Origin: Allorhizobium pseudoryzae
GTDB taxonomy: Bacteria; Pseudomonadota; Alphaproteobacteria; Rhizobiales; Rhizobiaceae
Length of the DNA: 64,000 bases
Direction: 5' to 3'
Assembly (NCBI RefSeq): GCF_011046245.1
Contig: NZ_CP049241.1
Span: 806,001-870,000 of the forward strand
Position 1 is the first letter of the stretch, and the number at the start of each line of letters is the position of its first letter. Shown one piece after another: positions 57,120-64,000 of this stretch. The translations under genes and the position numbers were made by a program. The notes under the pieces are model-generated. The model was not told where the DNA came from and ran no database searches. It was given only the letters and a program-made list of their open reading frames with translations.

Positions 57120-58655
57120 ATGCGCCAGTCTCAGGTCCGCACTCTCTTGCTCTCGGCGACAGCCGGTGCGTGCCTGCTTCTTCCCGCACTTGCCGATGAA
57201 GCCGGCCTGTTTCCCAAAACCCGCACCGATCTGTCCGTCAAGGACATGGCGCGGGTCGCCGCCGTCACACGGCCCACCACTGATTTTTCCAAGCCGGAAG
57301 ACTTCGAGGCGATGCCAGGGGGTGCCGCCACCTCGACGGCGCTCGTCAACGGCGACGCGTTCTCGCATTTTTCCGCCAATATTAGCTTTGCCGAAGAAGA
57401 GCAGTTCAAGCTCGGCAATGCGCTCTTCACCAAACTCTGGGTCGCGGCCCCCTCCTCCACCCAGGCCTCCGACGGGCTGGGGCCCCTTTACAATGCCCGC
57501 GCCTGCCAGAGCTGCCATGTGAAGGACGGCCGCGGCCATCCGCCGGAAGGGGCAAACGACCGCACATCGATGTTCCTGCGCCTGGCGCGGCCCGCACGCA
57601 CGCCGGAGGAAGAGGCACGCCTTGCCCGCCACGAGGTGCTGACCTTTCCCGACGCCACCTATGGCGAGCAACTGCAGGATCTTGCCGTTCCCGGCCTTGC
57701 GGCGGAAGGCGAGATGGAGATCGCCTATACGGAAGTTCCGGTGAGGTTGGCGGACGGCACCACTGTCTCGCTGCGCAAGCCCACCTATTCCGTGGCGGAG
57801 CTTGCCTATGGCCCGCTTGGGTCCGACACCACGCTGTCGCCGCGCATCGCCCCGCCGATGCTCGGCATGGGGCTGATCGAGGCGATCCCCGAGGCTGATA
57901 TCCTCGCCCATGCCGATCCGGACGACCGCAATGGCGATGGCATTTCGGGCAAAGCCGCCATCACCCGCGATCACCGCACCGGCGCCCTTGCGCTCGGGCG
58001 TTTCGGTTTCAAGGCGCAGACCGCCAGCGTACGCGATCAGGTCGCCGCCGCCTTTTCCGGCGACATGGGGCTTTCCACCCCTGACCGGCCGAACCCGTTC
58101 GGCGACTGCACGATGGCGGAGACTGCCTGTCTTGCACTGCCAACCGGCGTGCAGGCACGGCTCGGCGACAGTGAGGCGCCCGATCCGGTGATGGATCTCG
58201 TGACCTTCTACTCGAAGAACCTGGCGGTGCCGATGCGCCGGAGCGTCGAGGCGCCGGATATGCTCGCCGGCAAACAGGTCTTCTATGCGATCGGCTGTGC
58301 CAGCTGCCACGTGCCGAAATTCGTCACCCGCCGCGATGCGGACAATCCCGCCCAGGCCTTCCAGCTGATCTGGCCCTATTCGGACTTTCTGCTGCACGAC
58401 ATGGGCGAAGGCCTCGCCGATGGAAAGCCGGTCGGTGTCGCAACCGGACGCGAGTGGCGCACGCAGCCGCTCTGGGGTATAGGACTGACCGAGACCGTCA
58501 ATGGTCACACCTTCTTCCTGCATGACGGGCGCGCACGCAACCTCACCGAAGCCATTCTGTGGCACGGCGGCGAAGCGCAGGCAGCCCGGGATGCCTTTGC
58601 TGGCCTCTCCGCACAGGATCGCGCCGCGCTCATATCGTTTCTGGAGTCCCTTTGA
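57120..58655 (+). CDS. Di-heme oxidoreductase family protein (DUF1111)
   Basis: The 511-residue secreted cytochrome has a signal peptide (TLLLSATAGACLLLPALA) and two heme-c motifs: CQSCH within PLYNARACQSCHVKDGRGHP, and CASCH within FYAIGCASCHVPKF. GRFGFKAQTASVRDQ and GREWRTQPLWGIGL match the DUF1111/thiol-oxidoreductase family. It probably transfers electrons in the periplasm, perhaps oxidising or reducing iron for the imelysins. ATG 57120 gives a proper signal peptide. The next gene overlaps its stop. Confidence 0.92.
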   Translation: MRQSQVRTLLLSATAGACLLLPALADEAGLFPKTRTDLSVKDMARVAAVTRPTTDFSKPEDFEAMPGGAATSTALVNGDAFSHFSANISFAEEEQFKLGNALFTKLWVAAPSSTQASDGLGPLYNARACQSCHVKDGRGHPPEGANDRTSMFLRLARPARTPEEEARLARHEVLTFPDATYGEQLQDLAVPGLAAEGEMEIAYTEVPVRLADGTTVSLRKPTYSVAELAYGPLGSDTTLSPRIAPPMLGMGLIEAIPEADILAHADPDDRNGDGISGKAAITRDHRTGALALGRFGFKAQTASVRDQVAAAFSGDMGLSTPDRPNPFGDCTMAETACLALPTGVQARLGDSEAPDPVMDLVTFYSKNLAVPMRRSVEAPDMLAGKQVFYAIGCASCHVPKFVTRRDADNPAQAFQLIWPYSDFLLHDMGEGLADGKPVGVATGREWRTQPLWGIGLTETVNGHTFFLHDGRARNLTEAILWHGGEAQAARDAFAGLSAQDRAALISFLESL

Positions 58656-59761
58656 TGCGCAAGCTCATCTCCGCCCTCGCCCTCTCGGCCCTGTCTGCCA
58701 CCGGCGCCTTCGGCCAGGACGCCAACCTTGCGCCGCCAAAGCCTATCACCCTGGAAGAAACGAAGACGCTGATGGCGCATGTGGTGGATGATTTCATCCG
58801 CCCCGGCTACCGCACGCTCTCGACCTCCAGCAGCCGGCTGACCAATGCGATGATGGAGCTCTGCTCCAAGCCCTCGGATGACACGCTTGCGGCGGCACGC
58901 GCCGCCTTTGAGGCGACCGCCATCGACTGGGCCCGTATCGAGGTGGTGCGGGTCGGGCCGGTGATCGAGGAGAACCGTTTCGAACGCATCCTGTTTTATC
59001 CGGACCGCAAGGGCACCGGCCTTCGCCAGGTGCAGGCGCTGCTCGCCAATCCGGATGAGAGCGCCACCTCGCCCGTCAGCCTGCGGGACAAAAGCGTTGC
59101 CATGCAGGGGCTCGGAGCGCTTGAATTCGTGCTCTACGGCACTGGTTCGGAAGAATTGCTGGCAAAGCCGGACAGTTTCCGCTGCCGCTACGGCCTCGCG
59201 GTTGCCGGCAGCGTGCAGCGGGTAGCCACCGAACTCTCACAGATCTGGGATGACCCGCAAGGCATCCAGAAGGACTGGAAGAACCCTGGACCGGACAGCG
59301 CCGCCTACCGCGACCAGAACGAGGCGGTGACCGGCGTGCTCGGCATCCTCGTCCATTCGGCGGAAGCGCTGCGCGACCAGCGGATCGAAAGCTTCTACAA
59401 GGGCGAGGACAACAACACCTTTGCCAAGCAGGCGCTGTTCTGGCGCTCCGGGCTGACCTTCCGCATGCTGACCGGCAATCTGATGGGCGTGCAGGCGCTC
59501 ATCGACCGCTCCGCGATCCGTGACCTGCTGAACGACGATCAGCGCTCTATTGTCTCGTCGATCGATTTCGTGCTGAAATCCCTGATCAGGGTCTCGCAGA
59601 ATATGGAGCCGAATGTGGAGATGGCCGTCAGCACCGAGGCTGAGCGCCAGAAGCTGGACTTTCTGCTGCTCAACACCCGCGACCTGATCCTGCGGCTCAA
59701 CGACGATCTGGGCGGCGGGTTGGGGCTCGGCGCCGGCTTCTCCTTCTCCGATGGTGACTGA
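58655..59761 (+). CDS. Second imelysin-family protein, motif histidine lost
   Basis: The 368-residue secreted protein has a signal peptide (LISALALSALSATGAFG) and an imelysin domain. Where the first imelysin has GYHAIE, this one reads GLGALE: Glu157 is kept but the His is Gly154. Other family features are RIEVVRVGPVIEENRFERIL and NEAVTGVLGILVHSAEALRD. It may be a partner or a non-metal-binding paralogue. TGATG overlap with the di-heme gene indicates translational coupling. Confidence 0.9.
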   Translation: MRKLISALALSALSATGAFGQDANLAPPKPITLEETKTLMAHVVDDFIRPGYRTLSTSSSRLTNAMMELCSKPSDDTLAAARAAFEATAIDWARIEVVRVGPVIEENRFERILFYPDRKGTGLRQVQALLANPDESATSPVSLRDKSVAMQGLGALEFVLYGTGSEELLAKPDSFRCRYGLAVAGSVQRVATELSQIWDDPQGIQKDWKNPGPDSAAYRDQNEAVTGVLGILVHSAEALRDQRIESFYKGEDNNTFAKQALFWRSGLTFRMLTGNLMGVQALIDRSAIRDLLNDDQRSIVSSIDFVLKSLIRVSQNMEPNVEMAVSTEAERQKLDFLLLNTRDLILRLNDDLGGGLGLGAGFSFSDGD

Positions 59762-59764
59762 GCC

Positions 59765-60850
59765 GTGGCGATGAGAAGCGGCCTGATCGACAGACGAAGT
59801 TTTTCCCGGGCCGCCGGCATCGGCTTCCTGGGGTCGCTGCTGCCACACCAGCTTTTCGCGCTCCAGCAGGCCGAAGCCGTCTTCGCCTCCGGCTTTCGGG
59901 CGCCCGACGGCACCTATGGGATTGCCACCGTCAGCGTCCGTGGCGAGGTGATCGACCGGATCACGCTTCCGGCCCGCGCGCACGGGCTTTCCTATTGCAA
60001 GGCCACGGGCCGCGCCGTCGCCTTTGCCAGGCGGCCGGGCACCTTCGCGATGATCTTCGATCCTTCGGGCCGGGCAGAACCGGTGGTCATCCATGCGCCG
60101 GAGGACCGACACTTCTACGGCCACGGGCATTTTTCGCCGGATGGCCGCATTCTCTACGCCAGCGAGAATGATTTCGATGGCAACCGCGGCATGATCGGCC
60201 TCTATGACGCGACGGACGGTTTCCGGCGGATCGGCGAGTTCGACGCACACGGCATCGGTACGCATGACATGACCGTCTCCGATGAAGGCAAGCTTCTCGT
60301 GATCGCCAATGGCGGCATCGAGACGCATCCGGATTTCGGCCGCACCAAGCTCAATCTCGACCGCATGGAGCCGACGCTCGTCATCCTCGAGGCCGCCACC
60401 GGCACGCTTGTCCAGCGGCACACGCTGCCGGCACGCCTCAGCCGACTTTCCACCCGCCATCTGGACATCGATGCGAAGGGCCGCATCTGGTTTGCCTGCC
60501 AGTATGAGGGACCGCGCAACGACCTGCCGCCGCTGGCCGGCCATTTCGCCCCCGGCGAAGACCTGACCTTCCTGCAACTGCCGCAGCAGACGACGGAGCT
60601 GCTCGCCAATTATGTCGGCGCCATCGCCGTCAATCGCGGGGAAAACCTCGTCGGCCTTACCTCGCCGGTCGGCGGCGCGGCCGTCATCATCGATGCGCGC
60701 AACGGGCGCGTTCTCGCCGAACAGGTGATCCGGGATGCGGCGGGCGTGGCCCCCGCACCGGAAGGCATCGCCGTCTCCTCCTACACGGGCGAACTCTGCC
60801 GCACCCGCTCCAATCTCGCCTGGGACCAGCATCTCATCCGCATCGGCTGA
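59765..60850 (+). CDS. DUF1513 beta-propeller protein with Tat-like signal
   Basis: The 361-residue protein begins LIDRRSFSRAAGIGFLGSLL, a twin-arginine signal motif, so it is likely exported folded. The rest shows propeller-type repeats such as AHGLSYCKATGRAVAFARRP, FYGHGHFSPDGRILYASEND and GIGTHDMTVSDEGKLLVIAN. DUF1513 proteins have no assigned function but repeatedly sit with imelysins. GTG 59765 or ATG 59771 may be the start. It begins 3 bases after the second imelysin. Confidence 0.88.
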   Translation: MAMRSGLIDRRSFSRAAGIGFLGSLLPHQLFALQQAEAVFASGFRAPDGTYGIATVSVRGEVIDRITLPARAHGLSYCKATGRAVAFARRPGTFAMIFDPSGRAEPVVIHAPEDRHFYGHGHFSPDGRILYASENDFDGNRGMIGLYDATDGFRRIGEFDAHGIGTHDMTVSDEGKLLVIANGGIETHPDFGRTKLNLDRMEPTLVILEAATGTLVQRHTLPARLSRLSTRHLDIDAKGRIWFACQYEGPRNDLPPLAGHFAPGEDLTFLQLPQQTTELLANYVGAIAVNRGENLVGLTSPVGGAAVIIDARNGRVLAEQVIRDAAGVAPAPEGIAVSSYTGELCRTRSNLAWDQHLIRIG

Positions 60851-60891
60851 TGCCTCTGGCGGAGGGGCCGGCCACGCCCTAGATCTGAGCC

Positions 60892-61344
60892 ATGAAAAAG
60901 ATCCTGATCCACCTGCTGTTCATCGCGCTCGTCACCGGGCTCGGCGCGCTCATCGGCGTCGCCAATGTCCCGGGCGAGTGGTACCAGTCGCTTGCCAAAC
61001 CGCCCTTCAACCCGCCCAACTGGATTTTCGGCCCGGTCTGGACGGCGCTCTACGTGCTGATCGGTATTGCCGGCGCCCGCACCTGGCTTGCGGCACCGGC
61101 CTCGGCCTGCATGCAGATGTGGTTCGGGCAGATGGCGCTGAACTTCCTCTGGACCCCTGCCTTCTTCGGCGCCGAGAGCACCGCGCTCGGCCTTGCCGTG
61201 ATCCTGCCGCTGCTGTTGTCGATCATCGCCTTCATCCGCATGAGCTGGAATCCGGACCGGCTGAGCGCCATCCTGTTCCTGCCCTATCTCGCCTGGGTGG
61301 GGTTCGCGTCCCTCCTCAACCTGTCGCTCTTCCTGCTCAATTAG
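60892..61344 (+). CDS. tspO: TspO/MBR family tryptophan-rich sensory protein
   Basis: The 150-residue protein with five helices has the TspO signatures WYQSLAKPPFNPPNWIFGPV, WTALYVLIGIAGAR, and MWFGQMALNFLWTPAFFGAE. TspO binds porphyrins and affects tetrapyrrole and oxidative-stress responses. Its position after the iron/heme-linked imelysin operon is suggestive but could be chance. No strong ribosome site was seen. Confidence 0.95.
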   Translation: MKKILIHLLFIALVTGLGALIGVANVPGEWYQSLAKPPFNPPNWIFGPVWTALYVLIGIAGARTWLAAPASACMQMWFGQMALNFLWTPAFFGAESTALGLAVILPLLLSIIAFIRMSWNPDRLSAILFLPYLAWVGFASLLNLSLFLLN

Positions 61345-61416
61345 CCATGAGCCGATGCGAGGCTTGCGGGTGAGCGTCCGGCATGCCAGTTTCGCATCTG
61401 CAAAAGGGTGGCAGGC

Positions 61417-61866
61417 ATGGACGGAATTGATGCGGGCGATTTCCGCGAACGGGTGAAGCGCAGTTTCGAGAGGCAGGAGGCCATGCGCACCATCGGCGCG
61501 GAGCTGACGCGCGTCGAGCAGGCGATGATCGAGATCGAAATGCCCTTCGATGCCAAGCTCACCCAGCAGCACGGTTTCCTGCATGCCGGCGTAATTGCCG
61601 CCGCGCTCGATTCCGCCTGCGGTTACGCCGCCTATACGGTGATCGAGCCGGAGGCCTCCATCCTCACCATCGAGTTCAAGATCAACCTTTTGTCGCCGGG
61701 CCGCGGCGAACGGTTTCTGTTTCGCGGCGAGATCACCAAACCCGGCTCCACCATCATCGTCGCCGATGGCCGCGCCTATGCGTTAAGCGACGGCCCCGCC
61801 AAGCTGATTGCCTCGATGACCGGCAGCATGATGGTGATCCGCGGCAGACAGGATGTCACCGGATGA
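61417..61866 (+). CDS. PaaI-type hotdog thioesterase
   Basis: The 149-residue hotdog-fold protein has the PaaI pattern QQHGFLHAGVIAAALDSACG, with the conserved His and Gly of the helix, and the strand SILTIEFKINLLSPGRG. It probably hydrolyses acyl-CoA thioesters; the substrate is unknown. ATG 61417 lies 8 bases after AAGGG; a GTG 9 bases upstream is too close. The next gene overlaps its stop (ATGA). Confidence 0.9.
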   Translation: MDGIDAGDFRERVKRSFERQEAMRTIGAELTRVEQAMIEIEMPFDAKLTQQHGFLHAGVIAAALDSACGYAAYTVIEPEASILTIEFKINLLSPGRGERFLFRGEITKPGSTIIVADGRAYALSDGPAKLIASMTGSMMVIRGRQDVTG

Positions 61867-62501
61867 GCTTCGACCTGAAGTCCGTGGCGAACAAACGCCT
61901 GCTCTTCGTCATGGCGGTCGATGCCGAATATGGCCCGCATCTGAAGGCTCGGTTTTCGCCGCTAATGACCGGCGTCGGCCCGGTCGAGGCGGCGATTTCC
62001 CTGACGCGGACGCTCTCGCATCTGGCGCTTGACGGTGCGCTGCCCGATCTCGTCGTCTGCCTCGGTTCCGCCGGCTCGCGCATACTCGAACAGACAGAGG
62101 TCTACCAGATCACGTCGGTCTCCTACCGCGATATGGATGCCTCGCCGCTCGGTTTCGAGAAGGGCCGCACGCCCTTCCTCGATCACCCGGCGACGATCCC
62201 ACTGCCCTATCGCATCCCCGGTGTGCCGGAGGCGCGTCTTTCGACCGGCGCCAACATCGTCTCGGGCGATGCCTATGACGCGATCGATGCGGATCTCGTG
62301 GAGATGGAAACCTTTGCGGCGCTCCGCGCCTGCCAGAGTTTTGGCGTGCCGCTGATCGGCCTTCGCGGCATCTCGGACGGCAAGGCGGAGCTTCGCCATG
62401 TCTCCGACTGGACCGAATATCTGCACGTCATCGACGAGAAGCTGGCAGACGCCGTCGATCGCTTGACGCAGGCGCTGCAATCCGGCGATTTGCGGATCTG
62501 A
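61863..62501 (+). CDS. 5'-Methylthioadenosine/S-adenosylhomocysteine nucleosidase
   Basis: The 212-residue nucleoside phosphorylase-fold enzyme cleaves MTA and SAH. It has RLLFVMAVDAEYGPHLKARF, VVCLGSAGSRILEQTEVYQI and the catalytic pattern DLVEMETFAALRACQSFGVP followed by LIGLRGISDGKAEL. It supports methyl-cycle recycling for the many methyltransferases. It is shorter than E. coli MTAN (232). It overlaps the thioesterase and is followed by guaA. Confidence 0.88.
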   Translation: MSFDLKSVANKRLLFVMAVDAEYGPHLKARFSPLMTGVGPVEAAISLTRTLSHLALDGALPDLVVCLGSAGSRILEQTEVYQITSVSYRDMDASPLGFEKGRTPFLDHPATIPLPYRIPGVPEARLSTGANIVSGDAYDAIDADLVEMETFAALRACQSFGVPLIGLRGISDGKAELRHVSDWTEYLHVIDEKLADAVDRLTQALQSGDLRI

Positions 62502-62541
62502 CGCAGTTGCCAAAACGAGCATTCTTCATTAAAGGCTCGCC

Positions 62542-64000
62542 ATGACCCAGATCGCCCATCACGACCGCCTCCTCATCATCGATTTCGGCTCCCAGGTGAC
62601 GCAGCTGATTGCGCGGCGCCTGCGCGAATTGAACGTCTATTGCGAAATCCACCCCTACCAGAACGTCACGGACGACTTCCTGGCATCGTTCAAACCGAAG
62701 GCCGTGATCTTCTCCGGCGGTCCGGATTCGGTGACGCGCGAAGGCTCGCCTCGCCCGCCGCAATCGGTCTATGGGCTCGGCGTTCCGGTGCTCGGTATCT
62801 GCTACGGCCAGCAGGTGATGATGCAGGATCTCGGCGGACAGGTGGACGGCGGCAAGATTTCCGGCGGTGGCGGTACGGCAGAATTCGGTCGCGCCTATGT
62901 GACGCCGGTTGATGAGACCGATCCCTTCCTCGCCGGCTGGTTCGGGCAAGGCCGCGAGCAGGTCTGGATGAGCCATGGCGACCATGTGAGCCGCATTGCG
63001 CCGGGCTTTGAGGTCTACGGCACGTCGCCCAATGCACCCTTTGCCATCACTGCCGATCCGAAGCGTCACTTCTACGCCGTGCAGTTCCACCCGGAAGTCC
63101 ACCACACGCCGAACGGCAAGACGCTCTACGAAAACTTCGTCAAGCTGGCGGGTTTCAAGGGCGACTGGACGATGGGCGCCTACCGCGCCGAGGCGATCGC
63201 CAAGATCCGCGCCCAGGTGGGCGACAAGCGCGTGATCTGCGGTCTCTCCGGCGGCGTCGACAGCTCGGTGGCCGCCGTCCTCATCCACGAGGCGATCGGC
63301 GAGCAGCTCACCTGCGTCTTCGTCGATCACGGCCTTCTGCGCCAGGGTGAGGCCGAAGAGGTCGTCACCATGTTCCGCGACCATTACAACATCCCGCTGA
63401 TCCATGCCGACGAGCAGGAGCTGTTCCTCGGCGCGCTGGAAGGCGTGACCGACCCGGAAGTCAAGCGCAAGACCATCGGCAAGCTCTTCATCGACGTGTT
63501 CCAGAAGCACGCCAACTCGATCGACGGCGCCGAATTTTTGGCGCAGGGCACGCTTTATCCGGACGTGATCGAAAGCGTCTCCTTCTCGGGCGGTCCGTCC
63601 GTCACCATCAAGAGCCACCACAATGTCGGCGGCCTGCCGGAAAAGATGGGCCTGAAGCTGGTCGAGCCCTTGCGTGAACTCTTCAAGGACGAAGTGCGCG
63701 CGCTTGGCCGCGAACTCGGTTTGCCGGACAAGTTCATCGGCCGCCACCCCTTCCCCGGCCCCGGCCTTGCGATCCGGTGCCCGGGCGAAATCACCCGCGC
63801 CAAGCTCGAGATCCTGCGCAAGGCGGACGCCGTCTATATCGACCAGATCCGCAAGCACGGTCTTTACGACGAGATCTGGCAGGCCTTCGTCGCGATCCTT
63901 CCCGTGCGCACCGTCGGCGTGATGGGCGATGGCCGCACCTACGACTACGCCTGCGCGCTCCGCGCCGTCACCTCCGTCGATGGCATGACTGCGGACTATT
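62542..64000 (+). CDS. guaA: GMP synthase (glutamine-hydrolysing), partial
   Basis: 486 codons are visible; the end lies beyond the window. The N-terminal glutamine amidotransferase domain has [26 protein letters not shown], the nucleophile in GICYGQQ and the His-Glu of [11 protein letters not shown]. The ATP-pyrophosphatase domain has [19 protein letters not shown], and the dimerisation part has [18 protein letters not shown]. It converts XMP to GMP. TTAAAGG precedes the ATG. Confidence 0.98.
   Translation, partial: MTQIAHHDRLLIIDFGSQVTQLIARRLRELNVYCEIHPYQNVTDDFLASFKPKAVIFSGGPDSVTREGSPRPPQSVYGLGVPVLGICYGQQVMMQDLGGQVDGGKISGGGGTAEFGRAYVTPVDETDPFLAGWFGQGREQVWMSHGDHVSRIAPGFEVYGTSPNAPFAITADPKRHFYAVQFHPEVHHTPNGKTLYENFVKLAGFKGDWTMGAYRAEAIAKIRAQVGDKRVICGLSGGVDSSVAAVLIHEAIGEQLTCVFVDHGLLRQGEAEEVVTMFRDHYNIPLIHADEQELFLGALEGVTDPEVKRKTIGKLFIDVFQKHANSIDGAEFLAQGTLYPDVIESVSFSGGPSVTIKSHHNVGGLPEKMGLKLVEPLRELFKDEVRALGRELGLPDKFIGRHPFPGPGLAIRCPGEITRAKLEILRKADAVYIDQIRKHGLYDEIWQAFVAILPVRTVGVMGDGRTYDYACALRAVTSVDGMTADY

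Overview
The window is chromosomal DNA from an alphaproteobacterium, most likely of the family Rhizobiaceae (Rhizobium/Agrobacterium/Sinorhizobium group). The basis is the set of housekeeping neighbourhoods (rpoN-hpf-ptsN; grpE and hrcA divergent from rph-rdgB-hemW; dnaA-rpsT-mutM divergent from ubiE-ubiB; gshB-comM; yraN-rsmI; dnaN-pmtA-pyrF; rsmB near guaA), the presence of PmtA phospholipid methyltransferase, a RIME-like intergenic mosaic repeat, high GC with strongly GC-rich third codon positions, and GANTC (CcrM-type) sites clustered upstream of dnaA. No rRNA, tRNA, CRISPR, transposase or prophage genes were seen. The window starts in the last codons of rpoN and ends inside guaA.

Layout. 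1-7.3 kb: end of rpoN, ribosome hibernation factor hpf, ptsN, then grpE/hrcA on the minus strand and a plus-strand run rph, a VOC protein, rdgB, hemW and a methyltransferase. 7.3-9.15 kb: an EamA transporter, a decayed LysR regulator fragment and another methyltransferase. 9.2-13 kb: dnaA, rpsT and mutM on the minus strand, with a long regulatory gap upstream of dnaA. 13.1-15.5 kb: ubiE-ubiB. 15.7-20.8 kb: an accessory block with an unrecognised coiled-coil membrane protein, a ClpP-like periplasmic protein and a TRAP transporter. 21-33.5 kb: coaBC, a split chromate transporter with a LysR regulator, a class II amidotransferase, trehalose synthesis (otsB-otsA), a choline-sulfate module (LysR, choX, betC), prfC and dut. 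33.5-43.2 kb: LysE exporter, cysK, a heptanucleotide repeat, comM, gshB, a cupin protein, and the ugpBAEC glycerol-3-phosphate importer with a good PHO box. 43.3-55.7 kb: yraN-rsmI, dnaN, pmtA, a histidine-phosphatase-like protein, pyrF, a complex-I-associated epimerase, uppP, GST-queG-epimerase, an RlpA-like protein and an rsmB-type RNA methyltransferase. 55.8-60.9 kb: an imelysin / di-heme / imelysin / DUF1513 operon, probably iron-related. 60.9-64 kb: tspO, a thioesterase, an MTA/SAH nucleosidase and the start of guaA.

Most of the sequence is core replication, translation, cofactor and nucleotide metabolism. Onto it are set several nutrient-scavenging modules: phosphate-linked ugp, choline sulfate, TRAP substrates and iron. 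The most interesting items are six GANTC sites within 129 bp upstream of dnaA; the uncharacterised coiled-coil membrane protein translationally coupled to a ClpP-like protein; the paired imelysins, of which the second has lost the motif histidine; a CoaBC with Ser at the expected catalytic Cys; and several intergenic repeat families. I cannot point to a clearly new system. The membrane/ClpP-like pair is the best candidate for one.
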